Below are positions 11,280 to 26,700 of a DNA stretch of 64,000 bases, one piece after another (the first letter of the stretch is position 1; each line of letters opens with the position of its first letter). The stretch lies in NCBI GenBank assembly GCA_013397455.1, contig VYZB01000144.1, positions 598,300 to 662,299 of the forward strand, read 5' to 3'. A model generated the notes under the pieces. That model was not told the DNA's origin. It made no database searches and saw only the letters and a list, made by a program, of their open reading frames with translations. The position numbers were made by a program, and so were the translations under genes. The DNA comes from Crotophaga sulcirostris (lineage: Eukaryota; Chordata; Aves; Cuculiformes; Crotophagidae).

Positions 11280-14180
11280 GCTTTAAAAAAGAAAAACCCA
11301 GCTTTTCTTTAAGCTTCAGCCTGTTGCCAGTCACGGTAACATTCCAGGTGTTGAGCCCAAGTACTGGCAGGCCCCGCAGGACAGCTGCTGCTCCCAAACA
11401 CTCCTCCTTGCCTGCATAGCACACATTGTAACATGGAGAGCAGCATGCATTCTCCCCACTAAAACACAGCCCATCTACAGCATTTCATAACCGCATCATG
11501 ACCAAGGACAGCAGAGAACTTCCATATTTTTACCTTTTCATTTATGATAGTACAATAAAATAAGTTAACTAAAAAAAGTCTAGCCCCAAGTTTTGCAGTG
11601 TCAAGTACTCCACTCCAAACCACAAGCAACCGTTAAGAGTCAAAAAAGTGTTATTCCACGTTCACCATGACATTTCCTTCGGGACGACTTGTTCATAGAG
11701 GATGCCACTAAAAGCAGCCTACTTTACGCTGTCCCAGTGAGCAAGCCATCCCACGGCTCCAGGCTCCGCAGCTCCGCGAACATGAGGTTTGGTCCATCTC
11801 ATACCAGCCTATAGGAACTGGGGGAGAAAACAGGGCAAGGAAGTGTGTGCTTCGATTTCCATTTTCATAGAAGACAAACTTTGTGGTAATTCATTTTGCC
11901 TGGATGGCAAATCTGAGGTGTGTAAACACAGACAGAGCAACTGGAGGAAGACAATGGGGTAAGCGCAACCAAGGCAAAAGGGAGTCACTTCTCTTTTGAC
12001 ATGATCAGGGCAGACGGTTCGAGTGAGGAAGAAACAATTTAGCAGCAAAATAGGTGACACAGGATGCCTAGACTACAGAATCAGAGAGAATACAGCTTTA
12101 GCTTGAGTGAGTTCTGTGTTCACCTTCACAAATTCTGAAGAATATGTAAAATCTCCCCTTTCTTCCCCTTCCTCCCACAATTCTAGTCTGCTGCCCTTCT
12201 CAAAAGCACAGAAGTTTGCTTCCACTGAAATTTAAGGGTATTATGAAAAATCACTCTTTCAAAACTAAGTATAAAAGTCAATCCTTAGATAACTCTAAGA
12301 ACATCAATCTGTTTTCCAAAATGAATCAACTCATTTTTGTATTTTGAAGCCAAACAAATTTTACACTGCAAAGGTTTGTCTTTGTACACTTATACTTTTG
12401 TCCTAGAAATCAAACACACACTGATACCAGGAGTTACCACTGTGAGGTAACTCCAGCGCAGGACACCCACCCCTTGCTGAATCCAGATGGGCTGGTGGCA
12501 GAGGTTCATCCCCGATCTCTTTGCCTCAGAGTATCAGATTACTAAAAGACCTACCTACTATGGAACACCTTAAAGTTAATCACCTTGGCTTTGAGACAGG
12601 CTGAGGATGTACTCACACAGGCACACCTAAAGAAGCAGCAGTTTTTGGGAAGGAGTGCTTGGAAGACGATATTTGCCTATAGTCTTAGTGTTCTCGCCCA
12701 AGAGAGACAAATACAAAGGAGCAGTAGAAACAAACACAGCCCTTGCCATGACTATAGCTCCCAGTTCTCTTCATGGGCACTAGAAGACAATTTGCTTATT
12801 ACGCTTGCACCTTTGAAAGTTCAATGCATGAGAGGACTCATATTTAAGAAGGTGAGGATCCTTTCTATCACAGGAAAGTGGATAATTTTGCATACCCTGA
12901 ATTAGGCAACTGTGTTGCTGGTGGTTTAGAGTCAGCTAAATCTGGCCCAGAAGCAGCACTGTAGCTAGGCAGGGCTTCACAAATATGGCTACAACCAACT
13001 CTTCTTCCTCCTAACCTTAAAGTGCTGGGAAAATGCAGCATTGACCAGCCTAGTAACCTAGGAAAAAATATCCACAGTCCCACCAAACATATAATTTCCT
13101 AACGTGATAGATGAGCTTCCTATAGTTCAGACCTTAAAATCCTCCACAGATGCTGAGAAGAGAGCTACATGCAGAAGAAATACAACCTTGAAGAAACTGG
13201 TTAACAGTAAAAATACAGCAACTCCAATCTTGGTATTGTCAAAAGGCATTTTTAGAACAAAAGTGGCCCTTTCTAAGGCAGGGCTATCACTGCATTTGTA
13301 CAATGGCATTTTTCACTAAAGAAATGCTCCTCCAACTACAAAAATCAAAGATAACACTTTAATAATACTACTTTAGGTATTATTTAAGATTTATAACTTA
13401 ATAGAAGTTAAAACCTTTTTACATGCATTTCGTATTTTTATATTGAAAGGACAGCTAATCTTAAAATGGTCACATATGGATAAAGGCCCACTACCTACGG
13501 GCCACTTTTAAACATTCTTAGCCTGACTCATTTGAGATGAAAGAGATTTTTTTTCCCCACAGAAACAGGCTCCTTACTAGTCACTACTTCACCAGCCACT
13601 GCAGATAGGACTGACCTATCGACCAGAAGCATTGGTGAAAAAGCAGCTCCCACTATAGGTACGTTAGCTATGGCTTCGGGCTGCACCTGCTGACAATTAT
13701 CATACTATCTTCTGCAAAAGCTTGTTTTTCACCTAGCAGAGAAGGATAAGCATGGCACATATCTGACTGCAACAATCAGTCATAAAAGATGAATGGCATT
13801 GCTAAAATAAAGCTGTGTCACTTTGTAACATGTTATAAAAATTCACTGATTACCTTAACAGACTAGAAATAATCACTACAATTTTCCATTAAATATAGCA
13901 TTATTAATGTAGTGAAACCAGAAAAAAGTATAAAAAATCCTTTCAAAATAGCTCCTTAGTTATACCTTGCTTGAACCAAACCCTTGTTGTATGAGCAGCA
14001 TGAGCAATCTCATTTCATTTCCCACCATAACTCAAGATGGAACACAAACAATAAAAATAAGAATAATCTATAAAAACCACAGTACATCAGAAATCTATTT
14101 AAAAAACCTACATCTGTATCAAGGAGCTCAGTAACAACTTAAAGCACCACTGAAAATTAAGTACCATACATGTTACAGTA
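11280..14180. other. intergenic region, BAG1 3' side to CR1 cluster
   Basis: About 2.9 kb without a recognised gene on either strand. Composition is ordinary to AT-rich. The open frames at 12585-12905 and 11809-12060 have no homology I can recognise and lack splice-compatible conserved blocks. Confidence 0.6.
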
Positions 14181-14297
14181 CATTCCATTTATTATGACAA
14201 TTTAAGGCTAATATAGGTACAACTCGCTTATAGTCAAGCTTTCTTATATTTATAAATGTATACAAACATTAAGTAGATACAAATGCTTAGGGTTTTC

Positions 14298-14303
14298 TTT
14301 ATT
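14298..14303 (-). terminator. BAG1: candidate BAG1 polyadenylation signal
   Basis: AATAAA on the minus strand about 470 nt after the BAG1 stop codon. A second AATAAA lies at 14193-14188. Which one is used cannot be told from sequence. Confidence 0.5.
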
Positions 14304-14770
14304 GCTCTGAACTGTCTACTAGAATGTTCAACTCTCCCAGATGTTGTCTCAGTTTGCCTTTTTCAATCAAGCTGAAGTCCTACAATTGCAACTTATGGCA
14401 CTTGTACGATTACAGATCTTCTTTGATTTGAGCTGCAAATGAATTCAAAGACTTATCAGACAAAACTGCCCATCACTGCAAACTTTATAACTTAGTAAAC
14501 TAAACATTCATCCATAAGATACATAACAATTCACCACAAAGATTATCTCCACCATTCTTCAGGAAGGATTTTCTTTTCAAAGTAAGAGGTCTAACCAAGC
14601 GGCAAACAAGACAACCAGCAAGAAATGATTGACTCGTACCAGTCTATCTGACTGGGCTTTAAAACAAACAAACAAACAAAAAAAAGCTGAATACGTGCTC
14701 CAAAACAAAGAGCAAACTTGTCTTCTTGCTCATAGAGCAATTATGTTTCCTAATTACATAGGGCAATGCC

Positions 14771-17700
14771 TCATTCTGCCAATACCAAATTCTTTGACTG
14801 TAGCTTGTCCATTTCTTGACCAATATTTCCTTCAATGGTATCACATTGGGCAAGCAAAACCTGAAAACAGGAAGCAAACAAACGTTATTGGAGATGAAAT
14901 TACAGCAATGGTAGATGCTTCTTAAGAACAGACACTGCAGTTTCCATCATGAATCTGAAGAACCCCACTCAACAACCACTTTCCAGTTCAGTTTTGATAA
15001 TAGCTTATCCAGAATTCCATTTATCCAGAATCCAGCAAGAAACACAGTATTTGATAAGGCAGTAACGTGGTTGCCCATCCTTACCAGTCCTGCCACTGAA
15101 GTACTTTCGAGTTGATCCAAAGTTCATAAACAACAATAGGGATCACAAAGTTTTTAAACAAGTTAGTGCTTCAGTTTGGAACATGACTTATAAACTCCTT
15201 TCTAAAACACATACATCTGTAGCCGAGGATGGGAGTAACAAACCTACTTAGTCAAATCTAAAATAAGCTTTCATTAAACCAAGGCCTCGTCTGTTTCTCA
15301 GGACCACAGGGCAACATGAGTCCTCATCTTTGTCAGCAAGTAGTTGGTGTGCCTCCAAAGACAGAAAGCTTCTTCCCAAAAAAGGCACTCCACAGCATAT
15401 TAAACTTTCTTAGAACCTGCCCACGAGTTCCTGAAAGTATAGCAACCTCCATACAGCAATTAACAGCCAGCAGCCACTGGTCACTTTGCTTATGTTGCAC
15501 ACAGCACAACACGACAGCACTTTAAGACAATTAAGTCTTTTAGGCCAATTCCAATGTAAGTTAAGTACATCGTAGTTTCTGAGCAGACTTTCCCACTAAC
15601 TATTCACGTCTTGCACTCAGTTTTGCTACGTCTGCACTAGACTTTAACAGTCAAACTAGATATTTAATGTTATTTACATTAAAATGACATTAAGAAACTT
15701 CCATCCCTCTAGAGTAGCAAACTGTTGTGCCAGGTGAATGTTTCTCAACCTTCACACTGGTTTGAATCATGTGTCCTCAACCAGTCCCTTGAGCTGGCAC
15801 CTACTCACTTCTGTAAAGACTTGAGGGATGAAAATGTCAAGGTGGTAACAATTGCAGTATCTGGCTGAAAATGTTCTATGTAAGTCTGGAAGATAAGTGA
15901 TTGCCAGCAACAGAAGGCAGTTAATAGCTCCCCTTTGCGCACATGAATAATTAAGGGTAAAAAAATTAAGCATAACTCGCCATCGTTATCTGGCTCTGGA
16001 AAAACAAATTGGTTTTGGCTGCTCTGATGTGAAGCCTCTTAGATTCTTCTGTAGTCCTCAAAGGGTTTATAACCTACAGCTGCAGAAAGCTCTGCCTATA
16101 AAAGCTCATCAGTAATTTTGATCTCTGCTCAATAGCCTCTTTAATGCTTTAACAGCAGTTCTTATACAAAGTCCCACTTATTTCTGCAATAACTTCACCC
16201 AAGAATGGAGTTCTATTAGCTTGCTACACCTCTATTACAAAATTATGCTGCTTTCATTAGGCACATGAAATCAAGAGCATCTTCAGAGCCCCATGTAACA
16301 CAGCTGCAACAGCATCCATCTTCACCTTAGTTTACATTATCTGAACTTACACCTGTAAGTGAGTACAAAAGTGTTTTGTCCCTAAAGTTGCAACAAAAAC
16401 ATTTCTTCTATTTATTGGTAGGGCTTCCTTAAAAATAGATGGCTTTTTAAAAAAACAATTGGGAAACATTAATGGAAAGTATTTAATAAAGTTACAGTAA
16501 AAGACAAAACTTTTCAACTCCATATATGCATGCAAGGTACTTTCACAAACAATTTTCAGGAGTCTAACCTGTTACTGAAGCTCGCATAATACAAATAAAA
16601 GCAATATATGCGTAGCATTACCATTCATGTTTGGAAGACTGACTTTGAGGAGGGGAAGGGCGAATTTCAGTATTTATTTACATACATTCAGTTCAAGGTC
16701 ACTAAGACAACAAGGAATTTAGAAGCATCACACATAAGCAAAGCAATTAAACACCACCCCCCCCAGCACAGCTACGCTTCTGTACAGATTTTACTTTTGC
16801 AATGTACGAACTTTCTATGGAGAGCAAGTTGCTAAAGAAGTTAAATTTTCCAAAGAACACCCCTAGCAAGGTCCAGCAGGATTTACAGGTGACCACATCC
16901 TTATGCCCAGACCTCATGCACTGCTCCAGCTCACCAAGATACAGGAAAGGAGGAATGATCCCATTTTCTTTACAAGTTATCGAACTTCCTTTACATCATC
17001 AGGCAGCCAGAGGGCAAACCACTACTGTAAATTACAAACATTATCCGAAAATAGCATGAACTATGAAAAACTGTATTTTTGTATGCTTTTTTATAAAGCT
17101 ATTAAATACCTTTCAAAGGGAGTTCACAAGAAATACCAATGTAAGAACAAATACTGAAAAAGAATCAAAGATCTAAAACAGCTCTCATATTCACAAACTC
17201 TTGGTATACAGGTGCCCAACATTAATAGAAAACAAAACAAAACAAAAACAAACACAAAAAACTCACCTGAACCCTTTTCACTAACCCCTTCTTTTTTAGT
17301 TTGCAATCACTGAAATTCTCGGGCAGACTCTGCAGTAAAATAAACAAACAAGTTGATGCAGCTTAATGTTGAAATTAACATATTAAACTTACACAAAAAA
17401 ATTAAATTAATCCAAGAACTCTCTGAACAGGCATCCTGAAAATGCCAAGCCTGCTCACTGAGGAAGATTACACAAGAAAGAATTTGAAAGAAATAGTCAT
17501 AAATTCAAAAAGTCAGGGATGTGGCATGCCGATTGTAAAGAACTGAGCTAGCAAGTTTACCACGAGTCTTTAGGTAACATGCAGCAACAGACTACATACA
17601 CTGCTCCTGTCTACTGTGCTGTATGTTAACTGTTCTGCTGAGCTTCAACTTCATTTTTTTTCAGAGACTACAAGATGAATTAATTTCTTGCAAGCACATT

Positions 17701-20700
17701 AACTCAATCACTTGCCATCATTAAGAAGTATCATCGGCGATGCAGGCATTGCCAGTCTGTTTAGGCTGTACAACTGATCTTCTCTGCAATCTACTCATGG
17801 AAAGCAACAGATGTGAAGTGTTACGTGCTGACAGTTTTTAATTTAATTCGAACTGCATCATTTTCTGTACTCCTAACACCCAATGTATTCATATATGTCA
17901 TCTTAGCAAATGTTATACGCTTTGTCCTTTTGGAGCTATGTGAAACTGAGGTGTTTGCTGAGGTTTATGATGTTATTCTGAAACAGGTAAAATGTCTGTA
18001 CAGATTATTATCGTTATATACAGTTTACGTGAACATTCTTCAAACCATTGTGCTCTCACTGTTGATGATGCATAAAAATCTTGGGAGTTTCTCACCAGTA
18101 TACCTTTTATTTTCCAAACTGACTCCATACCAAGAATAGAGGTTTCTCTATACTACTCTTGTTTAGATTTGTTTCAGCTAAATTGCAAGACCCACTGGGA
18201 GTTTCAGATACACAATCTTCTATAACAAAGAAAAAAAAAAGGTGCTCTTTTAGTGTCCAGCCAAACACACATGATTTTAAATACAGGAGTTTTGCACATA
18301 ACCCAATGTAGGAGTTAAAAATACACAAGATTCCACATTAAAAAAAAAACCAGTGCATTGTGGCAAGTGAAACTATAAGCATCACTGAGATCCTAGGAAG
18401 TTCAGGGATTCCACTGCTCCAGTATTTGTGCAGTAATTCGCACACTGTAAGTGATACCAGTCAGAGAAACAATCCTCACCAGGCTTAGCATGCTTTCCCA
18501 GAACTGTGGTGACTGGAAAAGTGAAACACTGAACTCATTTTTAGACAGGGTAACAGGGTAACCCTGTGAACTACTGGCCTGTCAGCCCTACCTCTATGCC
18601 AGGGAAGATCTTGGAACAGATCCTCCTAGAAGCTATGCTAAAGCACATGGAGGACAGGGAGGTGATTCGGGACAGCCAACATGGCTTCTCCAAGGGCAAG
18701 TCTGTGTGGCTTTCTATGATGGAGTGACTACATTGGTGCACAAGGGAAGAGCTATGGATGTCACCTATTTGGACATGGCCCTCCAAAACATCCTTCTCTC
18801 TAAACTGGAAAGATATGGATTTGATGGATTAACTGTTCAGTGGATAAGGAATTGGCCAGATGGTTGCATCCAGAGGGTAATGGTCAACATCTCAATGTCC
18901 AGATGGAAATCAGTGACAAGTGGTTTCCCTCAGGGGTCTGTACTGGGACCAGTACTATTTAATATCTTCATCAATGACACAGACAGCGGGATTGAGTGCA
19001 CCCTCAGCAAGTTTGCAGATGATACCAAGCTGAGTGGTATGGCTGACATGCTTGATGGATGGGATGCCATCCAGAGGCACCTGAATAAGCTCAAGAAGTG
19101 GGCCCACGTGTTCAACAAGGCCAAGTACAAGATCCTGAACGGGGGCTGGGGCAATCCCTAGTATCAATACAGGCTGGGGGATGAAAAGATTGAGGGCAGC
19201 ACTGCAGAGAAGGACTTAGGGGCACTGGTGGACTAAAAGCTCAACATGAACTGGCAACGTGCACTCACAGCCCAAAGCCAGCCGAATCCTGGGCTGCTTC
19301 AAAGAAGTGTGGCCAGCAGGTCAAGAGAGGGGATTCTTCCCCTCTACTCTGCTCTGGCGAGACCCTGGAGTACTGAGTCCAGCTGTGGAAATTTGTTCAT
19401 TTATGTAAAGTTACCTTGCTTCCTTGGATTTACAGCACAGTATAGGATCAGAAGCTGTTATTTCTTTTTCAACAATGGTCTGCCTAAACCAAAATCTTCT
19501 TTAAATTGTTCATTTTGGAAGCTACTTTACTCTTTTCAAAGTGTAAATTCTACAAGGTATATTTTCTAGTACTACACACTGCAATAACCTCTTTCTCGCT
19601 GTAGAACGCTAAACCTGCATGTCTTGTCCCAATAATCAGGACACTGTGAAAAGGTCATATTACACATGCTCTTCTTTCAGAAACTGAATGCTCCCAAGGT
19701 ATTACAAAAGAATTGAGAAGTTAGTTTAAAGCTGTGGGTGAATCCTCTTCCAGCACCAGTTCCAGTTCACAAATGAAAGAAGGCAGCCTTCGGAGTATTT
19801 ATAGTTGTTACAGGGAAAAACAAAAATTATACTACGAAGTTATATGAACTGTTCTAAGGGATCTTGAACACAGGACCCTGCAACCCAACAAGAAACATTC
19901 CTATTTTTCCCTTGGTTTTCAACAACACAATTCACTTTTTAAAATGAAAAAAATATTACAGGAAACATCTAACATGAGGAGAGTATTTGATGCACAGTAT
20001 TTTGACTCCACATATGCAATAGTCTGAAATAACAAAGACTGTTGAGGCCTAATAGTTAATGGCTGATTCTCACCCGAAAATGAAGGTGTTATCTCACTGT
20101 GACAGAAATTTTTCTATGCCTTCAAGTTTTCCATGACTTGGAATTGCAATAATCAAATTAAAAATTAAAGTATGCACTAGCTCAGTTACACTGCCCATCT
20201 CCCTCAGCTGAGTACTTATTTCAAGCTGCATTTTTCTGAAAGAGATTCTGGCCTATGCGAGTACGCCTCCCAGTCTGAAACAGCAAATGAACAAACAATT
20301 TTCTGTTATCACAAAACGCCTAAGTTAACTTTCAACAGCAGACAGGGAACTCCAGCTGGGCTTACAACACAAAGTCTGTTTCTAAAACAGATACTGGTAA
20401 CTGGAGGAAACTTTGAAATCCGAGTGTAGAGAAGACATTCAGACTGTTTCTATTTTTGACAATGCTTTTCAGAACTGTTCTTTTAAATTACATCTGCGCA
20501 TGCGAACCGCTATGGTTGCTTGCACACCCTCAGAGATGTTTTGTTGGGGTATTTTTAAAAACCACACCTTGTAATCTCCTTGGTAGAGACTGTAAACTGG
20601 AAGGCCTAAATGTACTAACTTATCAAGCTGCTTAAAAGGTGTTTTGCAATCAAATTAGTAAATCTTACAAATCTTAACATCAAATTAAATCTCACAGTCT

Positions 20701-23700
20701 CTCTTTTACCTTAGTCAGCTCACGTCTCCTCTCCAGGAATACGTTGTCCAACTATTCAGGGTTTAACAGGTGAAGCTGGCAATAAACCTTAAGTCACAAT
20801 AACATTTCAATATTTAATTAAAATCAAATTTAATTAAAGAAGTATCTTAAGCCTAAATAATGCTTATGCAATACTCTTGCCAAATCTACAATTTGGTGCT
20901 AGCACTGCTTGCAGAGCAGTAGTTTGGATTAGTATGTGGATTTCTACTGCACAGCATATTCTTACTTTTATAATAGGTCTACCTTTTTGCATTGCACTTT
21001 TCCTGTGACAAAACCCTGCTCAAGGTTTACAGTCCTTGGTCTGTATGGCCTTAAGCTTTCAAAAGTGACTGCAGTGCTGGCTTCACCCCAGCGACTTCAG
21101 TAGAACTCCTGGACACAGGTTCTTCATCCTCCCCAACCACTCAGAAACGAAGCACAAGTCCTCCTATTCCCAGTCTCCCACCCCACACCTCCTGAATTCA
21201 GAGTTGCTTAACTTCATCTCTTTGAGAGTCCTCACCCTGCAGATACACTAAGTCACACTGCACACAAACACGTTACACACTCAAAGACTCACCTTTTGTA
21301 TGCACAATGCTCACACTTTGTATTAGAGAACCTTAAAATCAATCACCATTACACAGCAATAAATTCACGTGTGTGCATTCTCCTACCTCTAGATCCTCTC
21401 TATTTCTGAAAGTTCTTTTAACTACGAACCTAAAATCCATCTCTCCTCAGCACTGCTTCTTATGAAATACTGACTCTCTTGTCACTTCTTGCCCCTCTCC
21501 CAGCTGGTTTCATAATAAAACCACCTCCCTTTGCCACAGGCCATCACCGTCAGTTCTGCTCAAGTTCCATTTGTTTTGGAAGTGCTTGCAATGACGACTT
21601 CTAAGCACAGTGCTACCACCATGTCTTTGTTCTTCTCTTTGGTTATTTCTTATTTCCCAAACCATAGACTCCAGTAGGTAATATCTGATGCCTGAATCCA
21701 TTTTATAGCAGACTAATCAGTTAATAAACAAAACAAATGCTAGTCAAATATATCAGTTCTGACTACCTTATCAGAACCAAAGGGATACCATTCTTAAAAT
21801 AGCCAATCTCCTGCACTAGGAGTCATTAGCAATAATAGCTAGAAACATTTTCTGTTTGTTATCAAATTGCTTAAAGAAATAAAAATCACCCTGCTATGCA
21901 TGGTACTAGTGCTAATCAGTTGCAAACATTTTTCTGACAACTCATCCATCTAACAAGAAGCTTTTTTTCCTTTTAAAAATCCAAACCAACACATAGTATT
22001 TCAGTATCTAATTTGTATTGACTACCAGCCCTTCACTTTTTTTGAACTTATTTTTAAAGAAATTGGTAAATTGGGTAAAAGTACATTATGTTGACAACGA
22101 ATCTTTTTCATTTCAGTAGATACATCTGAGCAGCTTCTTTAAAAGCAGCTATAAAATGGCAGGATTTGTAAATGGGTTTTCTGAATGCAGAAGTGGTAAC
22201 TAAGTGCTCTACCCTCACTGAAGGATGACAGTATTTACATGGTCCTTTTGCTTTAGAAAAAATTTCCCTGGAAGCTTTGATTTTATGTTTATGATTCATG
22301 TTAAGAGATTAAAGAATTATAATAAGAAATGTTTACTTATCCAAATAAAATCAAAAGTTTATTAATAAGCTCACATCTTATTGGAAGTGGCAAGACTTCC
22401 CAGCCTGGGAAATGTTTCTTACAGGTACAATGATGTCTTTTTTTTCAGAATACTTCACAGTATCACAGTATCACAAGGTTGGAAAGGACCTCTGAGATCA
22501 TCAAGTCCAACCTATAACTCAACACTAACACCATCCCGTCATCTAAACCATGGCACTGAGTGCCTCATCCAGTCTTCCCTTAAACACCTCCAGGGTCGGC
22601 GACTCCACCACCTCCCTGGGCAGCGCATTCCANNNNNNNNNNNNNNNNNNNNNNNNNNNNNNNNNNNNNNNNNNNNNNNNNNNNNNNNNNNNNNNNNNNN
22701 NNNNNNNNNNNNNNNNNNNNNNNNNNNNNNNNNNNNNNNNNNNNNNNNNNNNNNNNNNNNNNNNNNNNNNNNNNNNNNNNNNNNNNNNNNNNNNNNNNNN
22801 NNNNNNNNNNNNNNNNNNNNNNNNNNNNNNNNNNNNNNNNNNNNNNNNNNNNNNNNNNNNNNNNNNNNNNNNNNNNNNNNNNNNNNNNNNNNNNNNNNNN
22901 NNNNNNNNNNNNNNNNNNNNNNNNNNNNNNNNNNNNNNNNNNNNNNNNNNNNNNNNNNNNNNNNNNNNNNNNNNNNNNNNNNNNNNNNNNNNNNNNNNNN
23001 TCGCCACACTATTCCCGATGCAGGCCAGGATGCCATTGGCCTTCTTGGCCACCGGGGCACACTGCTGGCTCATGTTGAGCTTCCTGTCAACCAGCACTCC
23101 CAGGTCCCTTTCTGCCTGACTAAATAGTCTTCCTGACTACTTCTTTCTTTTAATCCTTAGAATGTTAATTTAGTATTGATTTACCAAATGACAAGTATAG
23201 CCAGGACAAGGAGATGGTGGAAAAAGCTTCATCAGAACAGTGCAGCAATTTATATAAGTTGTACAGAGGAATTACAATGAAAAAAAAATCCTCAAGAAAG
23301 GTGGATGGGCCACCAGCCCACAATTATGAGTTAGTAATGTTACCAATGTCCTCAGTACTGATACACACAGTTTAACAGATGATTTTGTTGTGAATTTATG
23401 TAAAAAAAAAAATCAGTGACTGGTACTTCAGAAGAGAAAGGGTTTTTTCAGTTGTTAAAACAATCTGTTCTCTGCAATTTATAGATTACAAATCTGCCAT
23501 TTAATAAGAAATCATCATGGGAACAAAGTAAGTTCTCAGATTGCAGTGTTGGTGACAGACTTCACATAAATTAGAGCAGGCAAACAAGAAGTAAACAGTG
23601 GTATTAAATTTTCCTACTGATCTCACGAAAGCTTTCCCTTTTTTTCTTGAAAAAGTCTTACAGTTATTTAAAAAACTGTGCTAGCTGATCAAGTCAAGGA

Positions 23701-26700
23701 TTTTCTGTGTTCTGTTCAATAAGATTTGTAATAAGCAGTGTACTTTGACTTTTACTCCTGGACCAAATGTTTTAACTGCTGAAATAAATGGCATTTCTGG
23801 TGATGCACACACAAATCTTCAACTGTTGAACATGACTGAATTTGTATTCCCCCTGAAGAAATCTTTAACATCTGACTTTGTCACAACATTCAAAAATTTG
23901 CAAAATGCTCATAAGATCCCTCCACCCTTCCTGTCAGGGAAGCACTAGCTATTTAAACACATTTAATGTTAAAATGTTTAAGCTGCAGCTACTCTGCCCA
24001 AAAGCATCCCTTACAGGCTTCCCTTTCACACCTCTGGCAGTGACAACACTGTATTTTTTCTCTCCCACCTCAATACTGTATGACTACAGACCTACTTCAC
24101 AGAATCATAGAATCATATGGGTTGGAAAGGATCTCAAAGCCCACCCAAATCCCCCTGCCATGGGCAAGGACACCTCCCACCAGCCCAGGCTGCTCAAGGC
24201 CACATCCAACCTGGCCTTGAACACCTCCAGGGAGGAGGCATCCACAGCTTCCCTAGGCAACCTGTGCCAGGGCCTCACCACCTTCATCATGAAGAATTCG
24301 TTCCTAATGTCTAATCTAAATCTTCCCCTTCCAGTTTAAAGCCGTACTTCTCCACTTCCTAAACCACTTCTTTTAAATGCATAGTTGTTCGACACATGAA
24401 GTCTAGAAAAAAAAAGGCGTATTAGTTCCAAACTCAGCTCCTCTAATTAATGAGCTTGTCTGCTAAAAGTAACAGGGTGACACCCCTAGAACAGATAAGA
24501 CAACAGTATGCAGACTTTTTCACCGTTAGCTCTCTATAACAATACCAACCTCACTTGTATCAAGCTAGACAGTTTTGATTGATCCAAACAACGTATGTCA
24601 GCCAAGACACTTTAAAAAGCTTTCACAACAGTTTTGCCAAAGAAACAAAGTGGAACATTTATAGTGTGAGCTTCTGTATGTTTCACTTCTCTTCTGTCTT
24701 AGTAGAAAACAGCTTAGTCAGTCACTTTTTTCCCTTCTTATTTTTTTTCTTAACATGCTGCTGATTGAATCAATTGTACATTTATGTGGTCAATAGCATT
24801 CAAAAGATCAGATAGAATTTGCTTTTTACTTGGCTAACAAAAAGAATCCTGAATACTGTATAAAACAATTCTGAGATAGAGGCAAAATATTTTCTGGAAG
24901 TTTTATGCTTTTCTGCTTTTATTTCTATTTACCACGTTTTACGTCAGTGGAGCCCATTTATTTTTCATTTACATACCTCAACACTGTTCTGTGTTGCTGC
25001 CTTTGTATGTTACACAACTACAGCTCAGCTAAGTAATACCTCCGGAAGTTGGGGGCCTGTTCACCTGACCTGGTGTAATACCAGCACACCGAACAGCAAC
25101 ATCTTAGGTATTTTATTCTATTATAATAATATATAATATTAATATATTATTTTATTCCACCCAAAGACAAATATCTCATCTGCAACATTTCACAAAAGTT
25201 TCTCAGAAATTCAGTTCTCATGACAAAAATCACAGCCACTTTTCCATATTAAAACAAACATGGACTTTGCCATGTGTAACTTAGCTTCAATCACTGTTAA
25301 TAAAAACCCTCACTTATTTCTTGCTTTAAAAGCATAAGCTTTGTCAATGTCACAGGCTCTTCTACAGCAAAGTAACAAACACCCATTATAAATATTAAAG
25401 ATACTAATTATAATCGGTCTTAACTCTGGCTGCACCACTTCCACAAGAGATAAAACTGAGGCACAGGGACTCCGTTATCTCTTAAATCTGAACATAAGTA
25501 ACCAGGTTGTAAGTCTTCTAAAGTCTTGTGCTAAACCTAAAATTCCCTTGTCCAGCACTATTTAGAGTATTTTGTATAAGGAGATAGGTAACAGCATACC
25601 TTCTGTTTAGGCCATGCAAAAGGTACAAGAATCAAAAGTAAACTTAGGAAACTCAGTTTGGGTTAATTAGGAAGCAGTGAAAAAGGTTGTTCAAGGCTGC
25701 TTGCTGGGTTCCAGATCTGTACACCAGCACACAAGTACTGACTTTTTTCTAAATAGGACTTAGTATCAGAAATTGAAGGGTTCAGAAAAAAAGCTTTAAT
25801 CCCATCCAAATAAAACAGTTGTCACCCTATTGCTATTTTCATGATAACACATAGTAAATCTGCCACTTCAAACAGGGAATTAGTTACACGAGGACTGTAT
25901 GTCTAACACAGGGGTGTCAAACTCCTGGTTCCCCCTGTTCTCCTGCTCCTGCAGTGTAACACACGTCACACCCTGCACACGTGCCCAGTGCTGGCAGGAG
26001 CGCAGGGGCAAGGAGCTCGCCGCTGCCAACGGGTACAAACAAGGTGCTGGGCCAGATAAAACAAGGTGTAGGGCCAGATTCAACCCACAGGCTGTGAGTT
26101 TGACACCCCTGGTCTAACAGTATTCAAGAACTATGAGCAAAATATTTTCCTCTATATAAGGCAGAAAAGGAAAGAAATATTTTAAACTTTAAAATACTTA
26201 GCATATTAGAATTTAAAAAAAAAAGTATTATAGAACTGTTAGCTACAACAAACAGCAAAGGCTAATTTACCATTAAAGACACACATTATGAAAGGAGGAA
26301 ATAAGTTAATGAGCTCTCCACCATTCCTAGGAACATATCTATATTGTATAGCATTTGATGATGGCCAATTCAAATTATTACTCTACGATTTAGTCTGCTG
26401 CTGAACTTCTTCAAAGTGTCTATCAATTAAACAACATCTGGTTCATCAATTACAGGCATTCGCATGGAATCTGTCTGAAACAATGCCATAAAGGGTCACC
26501 ATGCAAAGGAGTAGACCAAAAGACATCACTAACACAGAAAAGCAGCATTTTTCCCTCAGAGCAGGATATTATGATTGTGATATGCAACATAATTAGGCAA
26601 TGAAGTTTACAGAGAAAGATCTGCAGAGAGAGAAACAGAATAAGGAAATACTCTAGTTGCCATAATCTATTTACCTCTGCACAGGTCTGTTTTCTCACCT

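Noticed and set aside
18706..19161. A possible intact reverse-transcriptase gene
   Set aside because: It is a truncated CR1 remnant with stops on both sides and no full ORF2.
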